Source: Albugo candida (Eukaryota > Oomycota > Peronosporomycetes > Albuginales). From it: a DNA stretch of 64,000 nucleotides. The DNA is taken from NCBI GenBank assembly GCA_040437565.1, contig JBDOQK010000065.1, forward strand, positions 1-64,000. Reading direction: 5' to 3'. Numbering within the stretch: position 1 is the stretch's first letter; every line of letters starts with the position of its first letter. A program made the position numbers and the translations under genes. The notes under the pieces were generated by a model. That model saw only the letters and a program-made list of their open reading frames with translations, was not told the origin of the DNA and did no database searches. Below, one piece after another: positions 1 to 12,564 of this stretch.

Positions 1-1242
1 ACTGACCCAGCACACCTCGGTCTGTCAACGCTGGTACAGACACATGTTTCTTGTCCAGGCACATGTAACACCTCTGTTACCTTGACTGTGCGGCCATTTC
101 TGAGTATAAATCGTACTGCGCCTGTTCGTGTGCCTGTAACTACTGTCCATTCGCCACAGTGATGCAAGTTGGGGTACTTAAATCTTCATATTCCACTAAT
201 TCACGCTTGTCATCAGCTGAAGGTGTCTATATTACTAGAATTAGACGAACTGACTTCTCTAGTTGCCTAGGCTATCTTAAATAACATATATACATATAAA
301 AAACGTTTCGTGAAATACCTGTGAGATAAGATAATATGTCTTTTCGTTGATAATCTCGTATCGCAGTAGCCTCAGCACCCTCAGTACGAGACTGTGTCCA
401 GCTTGTAAATGCTGTAAAGATGTAAAGTTGTAAAGTTGTAAAAATGGTCCAAAAGTAACGTGATTTGCAAATTGGTGTGCACCACACTAGGCGGAACAAT
501 CCCATCCAACTAGGACTAGGATCTAAGTTGCACTTGCATCTTGAGTTGTCTGTGCCGTACCCGCAGTAATGATCTTTGGCTTCTGAAAATCCATCAAATG
601 ATCCTTGCGTTGCGAGTTGTTTAAAAACTTTAGCAAGCGAATGCGTTCCTCTTGGTCGTAACACTGTCTTCGAAAGTACCCGGTCGTGTGCACTAAACTT
701 GGTGTAGATCACGGAAAGTGCTGCAACTGTCGGAGTTGCTGATCACTGATAGAACAAATGACGATTCCGATCTGTCCAGATGAAGTGCAGTGTCACCGCT
801 TGCAATGAAAGCCTTAAATCTGATATAATTGCTAAATATTCTTTCCAATCCGACCGTAGTGTTGGTACGATTGCACATGCAATATGCGTCCACGGTGGTC
901 GAGAGGAGTATAAATGATCCCAACTAGGGAGTAACTCCCTCCATAACTGNNNNNNNNNNNNNNNNNNNNNNNNNNNNNNNNNNNNNNNNNNNNNNNNNNN
1001 NNNNNNNNNNNNNNNNNNNNNNNNNNNNNNNNNNNNNNNNNNNNNNNNNCCACACTTGCAGTTGCCTTTTGGTCACCCTGTGACGAGGCAACGACAGTAC
1101 CGCATGGACCACCGGTACCACATCCGACACCGGTAGTACCGGTATTAACCTGGACCGTCACACTGGGGGTGGGGGTACTTTCCACGTCAGCACAAGTGGA
1201 CACTAGCACCCTGGGTTGTGTCGATATGTAGACTTGAGCCAT
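1..1242 (-). mobile_element. Decayed Ty1/copia-like LTR retrotransposon fragment (gag and protease region)
   Basis: Read on the minus strand, an ATG at 1242 opens a Thr/Val-rich segment (begins MAQVYISTQP) broken by a 100-N gap. It is followed, after frame changes, by a gag-like stretch containing GLERIFSNYIRFKAFI at about 860-800. Near the window edge (about 160-60, minus) two frames give VANGQ and then NGRTVKVTEVLHVPG. That is the pattern around the protease/GAG-pre-integrase junction of copia polyproteins (established family knowledge). No frame stays open through the unit, so it is a dead relic, and the element continues off the left edge. Family assignment rests on short motifs only. No LTR was identified. 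Confidence 0.45.
950..1049. other. Assembly gap, 100 N
   Basis: Exactly 100 N inside the copia-like relic. No obvious duplicated flanks at this gap. Confidence 0.99.
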
Positions 1243-2000
1243 TGTTTTCGAGAGGAAAGAGTTGAAAAAAGTAGTTTTTCGAGTTGTTTTGTACTAAATT
1301 GGTGGGTTACAGAGTAGCCGGCAAATTGAGAAGTATCTGTGCTTTTCAACTAATTAGGAGGTCCTTTGTGCGCTCGAGGTTGCGACAGCACAAAAAAGCA
1401 CCCTCTAAAGACACCTCTTCGATTGCACCAATGAAGAATAATTTTTTTCTTGCGATCTGCATTGAAATCCACACAAGCTTGTATTACGGTCAATCTACGA
1501 GTGGCAAAATGAATACAGCTCAGGAAAAGCAGGCTAACGCGAATAATTCCCCTGCTTATTATGATCCACAATTCGATAATTTCCTTCGTTTCGGTGGGCA
1601 TTATTGACAGAAAAATTCACGCACTTTTGATGGAGACTATTGAAAATGATTGAATCGCGCACCATTTCATCCGATATATGTTGTCATTTAATAAGAAGAA
1701 ATAAAGGAAACTTACAAAACAAGACATTCGGGCAGTTAACTTTTTCTTTGTCCCAAACACAATACCTGTTACATCACAAAATCAGTCTCTTGTCTGAGAC
1801 ATGGCAACATGATCCGGTGAAAACTCACTCTCTTCATTGGAATTGATTCCATTTCTATCAGCCTACGAGTTTATTAGCAATCATTTCAATAAAAATGGTG
1901 GCCATTGATCGCAAAAACGCTTAGGATTAGCCGTTTCTTTCGTTTCCATCCACACAGCTTCGCTCATTTCATGACAATGAATCTTACTTTCATGATCAAA

Positions 2001-2060
2001 CATCAAGTTTTAGTCCTTTACAAAAAAATACATCAAGTTTTAGTCCTTTACAAAAAAATA
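2001..2060. repeat. Perfect 30-bp tandem duplication
   Basis: Two identical 30-bp units at 2001-2030 and 2031-2060, each starting catcaagttttagtcc and ending in a run of A. They lie in the 1250-2115 interval, where I see only short unsupported ORFs and no gene. Confidence 0.95.
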
Positions 2061-2115
2061 TATAGTAGTGCTTCCTTGCAAAAGACTAACGCGATTGCTG
2101 AGAGCAATGACAGTA

Positions 2116-5100
2116 TCAATTGAGACGAAGAAGTGACAGCTTCGACCACTTCAGCGAGAACGCCATAAATGAGTGCGTGGGTCTCGCTAATATGCGATAA
2201 AGGCTAGGCTCAATGTCTCCCGGTTCTGAGAGTTGAGTCATGATCACATGTCGGAGTCCCAAGCCGTTATAAGCTGTGATTGGTCCGACAAGTGGGGCAA
2301 GTCTTACATTTCCACTCTCTGCTGCGAGCTCAGCAGCTTCCGTAGTATGACATTTTCGCAAGTGCTGTATGATGGATTGTGCCGACATGTCTTTATTGTG
2401 ACACGGCTCTTCCTAAAGCAAATCGATAGTGGTTTCCATCCATCTCGAAATTGCTATCTGACGCAAATCGACTGAGGGGTCATATCGAGAGTAACAACGT
2501 CCGATGCATCATTACGTACTGCTGGCACCCCTAAACCATCATCCGACAACTCTCTTAACCCCACAAAGCATGTAAGAGTTTCCAAAGTACCACGATATGA
2601 CGCTCACGTTTAGGACTCTGTCAAGCTCACGAGTCTCTATGTTGTTCCATGACAGTGCAGTACTGTTGTAAAGAGTGAGTGACACTAATTCTTGAAGCAA
2701 TTTGAAATTGCGGACTTGGACACTTATCATTTCCGTGGTACAATGTGTTGGTGTCACCATTTTGTAACGCTGACGCAGTAGCGCTCGAGAAAGCAGTACA
2801 TTTGTAATGCAGCTCAATTGCATCACGCAACCTGGGACATCTCGCAGTATTGTTTGATTCGAATTGCAAAAAAGAGTGCGATCAACACAATTGCGTACGA
2901 CGGATTGGATTCAAATGTTTTAGAGAATGCGATCCGTTTGCCACAATATGCCAATTCACCTCGACGCTTCCACAGAATGAACGAGCCATAAAGAGTCCGT
3001 TATCATTTTGGCAGAGTACGTTATCAGCAAACATCCCACTCACACTGTTTGACGCAGCAGTGCTCGCTTGTACATATATGGGTGATAGCTTTTCTGGCAC
3101 AAGTTCGTAGCGTGCTCCTATGCTTTCGCTTTTGTACGAGATAAACTTGACCATTTTAGAAGGGTCAGAATTCTCATCCTCCGGCTCATGATGACTGTAG
3201 TATTCTCTCAAGGGATTCCACTATATCATGCCTTATTCAAAAAATGCTCACTCTCAAAGGAGTCCATTTGCAGAGTCACGGACAGACATATCCATCACAG
3301 ACTTCTTTATCATTGTCTGATGCTGTTCAATCTGCGTTGTATGCTTATCCGTTTGCAACAGGCACGTTATCGGTGGAATGGCCAGTTTGAGTCACTTTTG
3401 TGGAAAGCCGACAGATGAAGCCATATAATGATCCATTGCAATTTCCAAAGTCTTCTCACTATATGTCGGTGAAGCGTCTCTTCTCTGACCGCTACTTCAT
3501 CCATTACTGTATCTTCTTTGTTGTCTTTGATCCCACAACGACTGAAATGCTATACTCGGAATTGCCATATTCTAAGTTTTGCGCAATGATCAATAAACTC
3601 TGCATCGATATCGTTTGGCCATTGTATTACGCGTTCTTCATATCGTTTTACCGCAATCGAATCCTTTAAGCTTAATGGAAATACCCCCAAAGGCTCCATA
3701 TTCACTGGCATATCGATCCCCTCCCTGAGCAGATGCTTCTCCTTATCTTTCTACACCATAATCTCATTCTTCTCGAATGTCACATGTTCATCAAGATTCA
3801 GGTTCCGAATGTCTGTGAGCCCAATCACTCCACCGACTCAAGTTTGTGACCGCCCACAGTGAATGATCTGACTTATGCCAATTATTAGTCGCTCATTCGA
3901 CAGATGCGGTCGTAAGGAGGAACATTGTCTGAATCTGACACGTCAGACAGACTTTACTTTGGTTCTTTGAGGTAAGCATCGTTGCTGTCACGCATTGTCG
4001 ATGACAAGAACTCGTTATATGGCAGAAATTTGTTCGAATCTCGAAGTTTACATGAGAGGATCCCATTCTCTTTTTCCGATGTACTTTTCGATTTGTTATC
4101 GTCGGCAACAATTGTGTCAATAACGTCACCATTTTGTAGTTGCAGCGATTTTCCAACCGTTTCTGGGTGTCCTCGAAGTCAAGTACTTTTTCACGGTAGA
4201 CGCATACAATCTGTTGAGCGAAATGCTCCCTACCATGCTTTGTAATGCGATTCTTCGTATCGTCCAATTTTTCATAAAGGGACACGCCAAGCGAGAATAA
4301 AGAATTCTCTGCGCCATGCTGAGTCGCATTCGGCCATTTGGTTAAAGCGTCTGCGACGATCGCCGGAACCTTTTCGACAATTCTATCCGCATGCTTCATG
4401 GCATTGCTACTGTCGATGATTTGATTTCTTCCAAGATCTTTATTATTGTGAGCCGAGCAGAAGATAATCAAGAGTGTTTCTCACATGACACGTCCTCGCA
4501 GACGTCGATGCTGAAGCTGAGGATGAATACAGTATCTTGGTCTTGGGAGTTTCGTATAGCCGTCCACGAAAGTACGACGCACAAAGCGCACATCGAGACG
4601 CGCTCTTAAAGTGGAGACGCGATGCGGATGATGGTGTACTGATAGATCCAGGTGTTTCAAATCCAAATCTACAGCAAAGGAATGCCCTCTGTCGACAAGT
4701 GATTTGAACCTACTTTTATCGCTTGATCGTCGAGTGCGGCTTTGACGGTCTGATCCATTAAAACATCTCCATATGACCCAGAGCCATAGGGATTGATATC
4801 GGATGCAGCAATCAGTTCAGTCGGTTGGGTGATGGAGACCATATTGTTCTGACCAGGAGTATTCCCATATGTGTCACTGCCAAAGTTAGTGAACGCGGAC
4901 GGAGCGGTACATTCAGGTACAGGTACAGTTGACCCAGACCAAAACCCGAATTACTCGTACTTGCTCTAAATGCCGATCCGCTGCCTAAGTCGAAACTGCC
5001 AGCGCCAAATCCCGATCCAGACCCAGTATTTGTACCTGAGCCACCAAAAATACTAGAATTGCCATTCGTATTCGTATTCGTTGAACTGAACAGACTTTGC

Positions 5101-6716
5101 GGCATGAAGCAAGTTTTTTGTATTGTTTGCCGTCGCATTTGATTGATTGCCAAACCCTCCTAAGCCTGTATTCGCCCCCCCCCATCATTCACGACCTGCC
5201 TCTGAGAGACGGTGTCGGGCTGAAAGTAGACGGGTTTGGGTAGCATCGAAAATGCCAAATGTGTGTGTGAATTGGAAGGGGTTATTGTTGGTACTCGTTG
5301 CTACAAGCTACAATGTATTTTCAGAGGCTCCACAAAAGAATCCAATATTGTTACTGGCTGCAGATATCGACATACTTGTACCGAAGCACCCGCAAATGCG
5401 GTTTTCCAAATATTGAACCGGTAGCACAAAATCCAGCGCTTGTACTAGTGCTTTAGCTTCAACTCACACCGGATACAAGTTTTCGACTCGTACAGCCCGT
5501 ACCTGTCGGCTGTGTTGCCTGGTTTCCGACCGTATTGCCAAACGCCCTAGTCGAGGTCCCAATCGTTCTAGATGATCCAAACCACCGGATGTAGCGCCAA
5601 ACGGCTGATGCGAAGTGGTAGTAGTACGAAATGCATTTCACGATGCACCAAACTCTCCGCTTGGCGCAGCTGGTTGCGCATGAAAATAAAGACGATCAAA
5701 ACTGCCAAAACATGACGTTGCTTGAGCTCGAAAACAACTTGACGTCGGCGTCGTAGACCCAATTATCGTTGATGTACCCCCGAACGCGCTGGTGTTGGTA
5801 TTTTCAAATAAGATATTACCGGTTGATTGACCGGCGCCAAATCCTCCGACATTTAGTGCTTGTGCTCCAAACGTATTGGAAGTAGTTGCAACAGAAGGCG
5901 TACTGAGCTGAGCGGCGGCAGCCGCGACCATAGGATTACTAAGTAATCTTCGTACGTAATCCTTTGACAGATTTAACATTCTACTCATTCATCCGACTAA
6001 TGAAAATGTAATTCGAGCTTCCTGCTGCAGTGACTTTCCGTGTACGCTGAAGAAGACGAATTCCAGTTCCGATTTTATTAGTAGCGCCCATCATAATGAT
6101 TCCATAATCTCCAGCCAAAGTCCCAAATCCAGACACTGCAGTAGTTCCACATCCAAATGGGCTCTTATTAGTGCCAAATGCTCCACTACCGAATGCATTT
6201 GTCGTACTCCAAACTTATTCGTTCCCGTCTGTGTGATAGGTATACTTAATGTGTTTCTGAACGCACTTACAAATCCGTAAAGTACTCTGATTCGCTCTAA
6301 ACACGCTGCGTTTCCAAAAAGACTTTTAGCTATTGTCTTTGCAAAAGACGAAGCTGTTGGGATCATACTGCCAAACCCCTTGTTCCCGTGCTAAAACCAG
6401 TGGATGTAGATCCATATCCAGTCCCGCATTTATTTCAAAACCGCTCGTTGGGCTTTCAGATACGCCCGAATTCGATCCAAACGCATTTGTTGTCGATAAA
6501 GTGCTTTCAAATGTACTAAAGCGGAAGATGGCTGACGTTTGGATGCGTTTAAGAAAGCAGAAATACCAAATTGAGTTTGTGGTTGCTCCTCAACCAAAGC
6601 TTTCGGTTGTTGGTGCGTCGAAAGGAGAGCGTGACGCATTGTTTGCACCTTCAAATGCGAACGAGTTATTGCCTGTTGTCTGATTTTGTATTTGTAGCCC
6701 CAAAGCCAATTGACAT
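2116..6716 (-). pseudogene. NUP98-NUP96-type nucleoporin pseudogene, copy A
   Basis: On the minus strand an ATG at 6716 (MSIGFG) starts a region rich in FG dipeptides, such as SGFGAG and FGGSGT, spread over three frames down to about 4800. Around 3900-3400 comes an S59-like autoproteolytic domain. There the motif WQFRV, then an in-frame TAG (complement of 3550-3552), then HFSRCGI, matches the HFS cleavage region of NUP98-type proteins. Downstream, 2388-2116 reads ACELA-like helical repeats (AAELAAESGNVRL) resembling the NUP96 part. Stops and frame changes occur throughout, so no full protein can be made. Copy B at 19.9-26.3 kb has the same order. An intact gene presumably lies elsewhere (inference). 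The order FG repeats, S59, NUP96 makes the family call firm. The exact 3' boundary is uncertain. Confidence 0.75.
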
Positions 6717-7700
6717 TATGACAAAAGACACCAATCAATGAGAGAAAACGTTTATCAGTCCATTTCAACGAATGAGTCGCTGGTAATCGGACTTAAGCGA
6801 CGAGAGTTTGTGCACTTTTAAGGAAGTGTGGTGTTTTACCTGTGATGTAATATTTTGATACTTATTTGTAATTTACATACAAGCAAATCTGTCCAACACG
6901 TATTTAATGTTACGATTCTTCTCCTTCGTATTTTTTTCCAAGGGGTTTGGCTGACTACGGGTACTGGTTTCGGTAGTTGTACTGACTGGTATAATGCGAA
7001 TAACTGATAGTGATGCTGATACCGGCACAAACGAATTAATCAGGAGATCTTGGTACATTCAGGTAATGTGGTGCAATTCAGTGGATAAAGAGATCGTTTG
7101 AACAGCCTCATGTTGATCCACTCGTTGGTTAGGCGATCGTGGGCTCACATTTATCTATGTGAGTTGATGACAGCTTCCACAAAGTGCGCGGCAACGGATA
7201 TGACCCACAAGGAAAAATCATTTGCTTTAGTACAAGCAGAGATGATTGAGAGTGCACTATCATATTTGTGAGCGCTAATCGTGTGACATTGCCTGCATCG
7301 CATTCGAATCAATCTGCCACGCCTACAATGCGTTCATAGTATTTAGCATTTGAATACTGTGTTCAACCGTGCAGATGCAGCGTCACGGATGTTTCATTTA
7401 GTGAAATGGAAGATTTATCATGTAGGTTATTGACAATGGCAAGACTGCTGGCGGGTATCTGTATTCGTGAATAAGTTTTTAACAGTTTTTGATATCAGCA
7501 GTGTGATATAAATGCAATACATGATACGTTTGACACCGATTTTGCGCATAATTACCCCAGGTAAAAGCACGCGCCCAGATAGTTTCACATTCGTTCTGAG
7601 TAGAATAGATGGCATTACTCGATATCATGAAACAGAGGAAAACGAGCTGCTGACAACTGAAAGGAAAGGAACAACGCACCCTGACCCTACTATACTGTAT
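6717..7700. other. No gene recognised
   Basis: Short ORFs only. One on the minus strand (7058-6873, MYQDLLINSF) has a weakly hydrophobic start but no recognisable domain. Nothing else is supportable. Confidence 0.5.
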
Positions 7701-9620
7701 TTCAGCTATCTAATGAGATAGGATAGAAAATATTCCAGTTATAGCACATAGCGATTCCACCCGGCGATACATAAAATTGTACATCCACTCGTAAGCTGAC
7801 AACCAGCACGTACCGTTCCATTCACTGCATTGCACCCACGACATCTGGATCGGACTCTGATCCCAATAAAACGATCTGATTCTGAGAATCGGCGTTCATG
7901 ACCATCCTTCGAAGGATGTTTGACTTCTCCAAAAGAAAGAAATGTGAATGTCGAAAATGAAATTCTATGTCAAAAGCGAGGACGAGCTTGCAAATCAAGT
8001 TGATCGATCATCACACTAAACTGACACAGATCCATTGCTACGACAGTTTGCCCGACACTGACCCCTGCAGTCACGTTTATCGCAATCGTTGTTGACGTTA
8101 TTCCTAGGACGCCGATCACAACGGGCATAGCTCCACTGAGTGCCTCAGCAACCACTGTGGCCGTTTGACCTACTTTGACAGATGCATTTCCAGGCTTATC
8201 CATTGTGATTTTCTCCCGTCTATCTGACAAGTGCTTCCAATTTTACTGATAAAAGAGAACGGTTAAAGTAGGGGTAGTTGCAGGGACACGTTTTCTTGGC
8301 GTCGTGTGGAAGTGATCGAAATGTTAGCAAGACGCAATAGTTGAAAGTAATGTACGTTTTGGTATATGGAGTATTCGAGTCCATTGCTGACGGTTTAGTC
8401 CCAACGGTTGCGTATACGAGCTGGGATCTTGCATGTTGTAAGCATACTTTGCGTTCTTGAAGTGCCCGATTTTTGTAAGTTGATCTGCTTCCCCGTATAC
8501 ACCGTACACTGTGTACTTGATCACGCTGAGAGCATCTTCTCCACAGCGAAGTTGCATTAGATTGCATGCTTGTGAAACGTCCCATTGGATGCAAATTTTC
8601 CAATGGATACGCTCTTAGAGGGTACGTAATCCGTTCTCTCGTCTTCTTCATTCTTTGCATTATCTCCGTCAGTGTCTCTGATTCCTTTACCTATGTCTTT
8701 TTCAAAAAACGCAGTCTTAACTCTGTCGAAACGTTTCTCTCGTCTTACGTTTTGAACTGCTCCTGTCGGTACTGAGTTTGAGTTTGCCCTGCTCATTTCT
8801 ACCCAAGTTTTCGATTTCGCACCCTTGCGTTCAATAGTGGGCAAAGCTGCAAAAGTGATGCCTTCGACGATTGGCTCGGGCGTACACGCGAACGTACATA
8901 TCGCTGGATCTGCATTCCTACCTTGAATGCATCTTCAACCGTTCGACCCATATTAATATACGTTTTGCTTTCCTTTCCGAGTATTCGGTATCCTCAAAGG
9001 CTACATCGCTCTTTACACGACGTAAGGCGATAACATAGACGCAAGCGACTAATTTCCATTCGCTCATAGGCAATAGCGTAAAATGACCTGAATATTCATC
9101 GAACATCCCCATCCCTTCTTCTGACATAGCTTCTCTCGATGAGTCATCACGAACAAGTGACCACGACCATGACAGCTGGTTACCAACCGAATCTACTTGG
9201 CATTTTTACACCCAACTTCTACGGAAACAAACCGCTCAGTTGAATCCCCTCACGCTCAAGCATTCCACGTCATGTTTCCAGCTTGTTTCATTGCTTTACC
9301 AGCGAATGTCACCGGCGTATCGGTCAACAAAGTTTGTGAGGCTTCCGCTTCACCCAATCCGCCTTGTAATATGGTGGTTTCTGAATGTTTACAAAATTAA
9401 AAGCGCTTGGACCAAAATCAAGCGTCAACAACAAACCTGTTTGCTTTAACTGATACATTCCTACAGGTTCATACGTTTCGCTGGTAAGGCTATGATACGA
9501 TTTTGCAGCGTTAAGTGATATCTTATCCCCGCGCACTTCAATTGGCGACTGCCAATTCCTATTACACAATAAGTGTGAGACTGCGTTTGGAAAAAAGAGA
9601 GAAGGCCGATACAATATCTT
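7700..9620 (-). pseudogene. Unrecognised multi-frame coding relic
   Basis: Minus-strand frames repeatedly give protein-like stretches that change frame. Examples are NIQKPPYYKADW and MYQLKQTGLLLTLDFGPS near 9400, SEWKLVACVYVIALRRVKSD near 9050, IGKGIRDTDGDNAKNEEDE near 8680, KYTVYGVYGEADQLTKIGHF near 8500, SVGQTVVAMDLCQFSVMI near 8020 and NADSQNQIVLLGSESDPD near 7870. Together they suggest one decayed gene of at least 600 codons. I do not recognise the family. An alternative is a multi-exon gene with short introns, but internal stops inside the best stretches argue against that. The limits are approximate. Confidence 0.35.
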
Positions 9621-10560
9621 TTTTTTGCGTCTATTTTGCCAGCTGCTTTATTGAGTTACTGCTCAAGGTCACGCGAGAGTGCTTGGATCTCCTTTTCTTC
9701 TTCAATAGAGCGCTGAATTTATCCAATTGGCTCTCGCGCTGATTCTCATACAAAAGATGGAACGAGGATTGAGGATTGATTGATAGCGACACGCTTCCCT
9801 GGAGGGGTTAAGATTCTTCGGATGGAATTGCAATGGCAGGAGCTGATTCGGCTTTTTGGACACTCGACCAAAGCCGCTTCGTTGAGTTGAGGGTCCAATT
9901 CGATCGCTTTGTCTGTGGAACCTTATTTGCTCGTGGCAAGCTACAAGAACTCGCGTATGTTCATGATAGCGATTCTTTTTTGTGCTGCTTTTGTGATGAG
10001 ACAAGAGCCAACCAGGTTTGTTTTAAGGAACAAAAACATTATATAGCAAAGCAGAGTAAAACATAAAGTAAATGTGTGCTTCAGAATGGTAGCTAAACAA
10101 GCCGTTGCAGTTGAAAAGTAGTAGAATACCAATTACGCATTCGTTTACCATGACACTCATTCAGGACGAAGCGGGGATGCTATCATCCATAGCTAGAACA
10201 AGACATCAGATTACCAGTGTTTGATAACCATCAAGGAATGAGTTTATTGTATGGTGGTTATATTTTCTGCCGGTAATAGAAGGTCTGAGCAAAGAAAGCC
10301 TTTTGTAGGAGCTATCTGACGCTTGTGTACCGACTTGGATCCAAGAAAATATCAACGAAGCTGTTATTTCTTCGTCTGACTATGAAAGTTAGAAGCGGAG
10401 GATTCCGTATCTGATTCCTCCGAGTTAAGGAGTAATTGCAACGGACTTGACTTCCCGATATAAAGTCCCTCATTGATCTCCTTAATTATATGTAATGCTT
10501 GATCTGGAGTTATTTCTCCTGTGGTACATGACTTGGAGCTTAGCTTTTAGCTACGAATGG
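9621..10560. other. No gene recognised
   Basis: Only short overlapping ORFs on both strands (for example 9833-10066 plus, 77 codons). None has a recognisable domain or convincing splice pattern. Confidence 0.5.
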
Positions 10561-10563
10561 AGA

Positions 10564-10755
10564 TCATGCTATAATACCTCGTTTCATTTTAGCTTGCATG
10601 TCCATTAACTTAGGTCGAAAGTTTTCCTTCAATTTTTTATTAAGATCATTCATAATTTTTTTATCCTCACCTGACTGTGCATTTTTACACAACACTGGGT
10701 GCTGCCAAGCCGAGTAGAGACAAATGGATGCTACAATTGCCAATCTTTGAGGCAT
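10564..10755 (-). CDS. Candidate small secreted peptide
   Basis: The frame is open for 63 codons from an ATG at 10755 to a TGA at 10564. The first 23 residues (MPQRLAIVASICLYSAWQHP...) look like a signal peptide: a basic residue, a hydrophobic core and a small/Cys residue before a polar mature part. The mature part of about 40 residues is lysine-rich and predicted helical (KKIMNDLNKKLKENF). The length fits a small secreted protein of a plant-associated oomycete, but there is no homology call. It lies in a repeat-rich region and could be a chance ORF. Confidence 0.3.
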   Translation of the reverse strand: MPQRLAIVASICLYSAWQHPVLCKNAQSGEDKKIMNDLNKKLKENFRPKLMDMQAKMKRGIIA

Positions 10756-11029
10756 GATTCGAAGACGTCTTATCAATAAGTTTACGTGATGCGAGTAGTG
10801 GAGAGCGTATTGGAAAATAAAGCGATAATGCAGTCAAAGTTACTTTCTTTGTGAAATGAATAGTTGGACACGCGAGACGTTCCAATTTTTTGGCGATTGG
10901 AGCCCTCATTTGGCAAGTACAGTGAACCTGTATAATGTTATCGCTGAAATGAAATGCAAGGTGGACGCTACAACTTTGGACAGATTGGAACCTCGACATT
11001 CGACGACATCTATTGATTATGTGCTACGT

Positions 11030-11710
11030 TATTGATACATGAAAGGATCAGTCTGAGTATATCGATATAACAGACAACCGAAACGCCAAGAGCGTGAATA
11101 ACCAGCAAAAAGAGCTCTGTAGACTGAGACCGCAGTAATCTCCCCAGTTTGGTAAAGTCCAGCTTTTAATTCCCTTGCGTTTCTGATAAACCCTAGCCGA
11201 GGTTGTTTTTGAATTCCTTTGCAATTCAATCCAACGCTACTCCCCAGGATACCTGATGTAGTCCAACACATCTTCCTTCATTTTCTTTAATATTTCAGCG
11301 CTTTTCCTTCACCTTTGTCATGAGTCCCCAGAGGTGTCTTCTGGATTCCCTAAAGATACTATTTCACAGGTTCGCTGGTACAATACAGCCCACCTTCACT
11401 AGTTTATAATACACTTCGATGCTATTCACTTAGCACTCTAATGAACACGAACACTTTTACATTACCATTTCTATGATCTCGAGCAAGAATTCTTCGGCTT
11501 TCTTCGGCTTTCTTCGGCTTTCTTCCAACTTCAAATCCAACGCTATTCCCCTGGCTATCGGATGGAATACAAGCCGTCTTCTTTCGTTTTCTGATCAAGT
11601 CGAATCTTTTCCCTTAGATCCCTGATAAGCTCCCACGCATGCCCTTACTTCTCTGATGAAACCCAACACTGGTCCCTTACGTTCTTGGATAGGTACCACC
11701 ATATGAAAGT
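11030..11710. repeat. Internally repetitive region, imperfect duplicate about 0.4 kb apart
   Basis: Minus-strand reading gives related short peptides twice: LGFIREVRACVGAYQG near 11650-11600 and LGFIRNARELKAGLYQ near 11190-11140. A shared nucleotide core (CCAGGGGAATAGCGTTGGAT versus CCTGGGGAGTAGCGTTGGAT on the minus strand) also occurs near 11560 and 11250. This suggests an old tandem duplication. At 11491-11524 a perfect 10-bp unit tcttcggctt is repeated about 3.4 times. No intact gene was found. Confidence 0.5.
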
Positions 11711-11952
11711 TTCTATGTTACCCGTCACATGATAGACATTAAATAGTGTGTGTACGTACGTATTTTTCCTAAGAACATGACGAGGGAAACGCTTTTGTTA
11801 AATATGCAGAAATAAAAACGAAGTGAATAGCATAATCCACATACTCGTGTGTTTTCGACAACAGTAGAAATAAAGCGAAGGATCAATCGATTGTAGCACT
11901 TCAACCGAATACCGAAACATGGTTCAGCTTGCTGTTGCCTTACTCTCGCCAT

Positions 11953-12366
11953 CGTTTCTTACGAAGAATAGACGCTCCGAACAAACAAACGACTCGATTT
12001 TTACATTCCATCAGCATTTTGGCATCGCAAGCGGTTGTCTTGATCTTCGCATAGCTTTCCCAAGTTGTAACTTTTGGTAGTTCTAATTAAAATTGAAACC
12101 ACCTTTTGAGAAAACGGGGAGCTGACGCATCCAAAATGGTCTTCTTGAGTTTCAGATCGTAAACACGAGAAAGGTGAAGAAATTCTTTGAGTGACGTTAT
12201 TATACTACATCCATCACTCATCTCGTAACTTCCACTACACAGGGCTAAGAGGTTTTACTTTAAGCCATCAAACGGTTTGCCGGTCAAGTTATATTCTTCT
12301 GTCTTTTTTTAGATCGATCAGCCGGCATTCTCCACAACAGTAGAGTCATTAAAGTCGACACCATAG
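11953..12366. other. No gene recognised
   Basis: No ORF or RNA structure that I can support. It lies upstream (plus sense) of the small minus-strand secreted-peptide candidate. Confidence 0.5.
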
Positions 12367-12564
12367 CTATTTACGAGGTATCAGAATCACAATGGAATTA
12401 ACAAGATCGTGAGTGGCTGCTGTCCACGTCGAGGCGATGAGCTGCGTCAGTACTCTGTCATACCTTTTCAGACGCTCTTGTGTCCTCAGCTGACTTGATG
12501 CATATGTGTAACCAAAAAGGCAAACAAATGCAGGGCTGAAAAATAATGTGTTGGAATTGACCAT
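12367..12564 (-). CDS. Candidate small secreted protein with QLR...QER motif
   Basis: A 65-codon frame runs from an ATG at 12564 to a TAG at 12367. The first 23 or so residues (MVNSNTLFFSPAFVCLFGYT...) resemble a signal peptide. Directly after the predicted cleavage region (YAS) comes SQLRTQERLKRYDRV, which recalls a degenerate RxLR-(D)EER host-targeting leader of oomycete effectors: Q in place of the first R, and QER for EER. This comparison is inference. The protein is short, no family match is known to me, and chance is a real alternative in this gene-poor region. Confidence 0.3.
   Translation of the reverse strand: MVNSNTLFFSPAFVCLFGYTYASSQLRTQERLKRYDRVLTQLIASTWTAATHDLVNSIVILIPRK

Noticed and set aside
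4800-6700. FG/Gly-Ser-rich ORFs as cell-wall or secreted Gly-rich proteins
   Set aside because: Order and linkage to the S59 domain show they are nucleoporin FG repeats.
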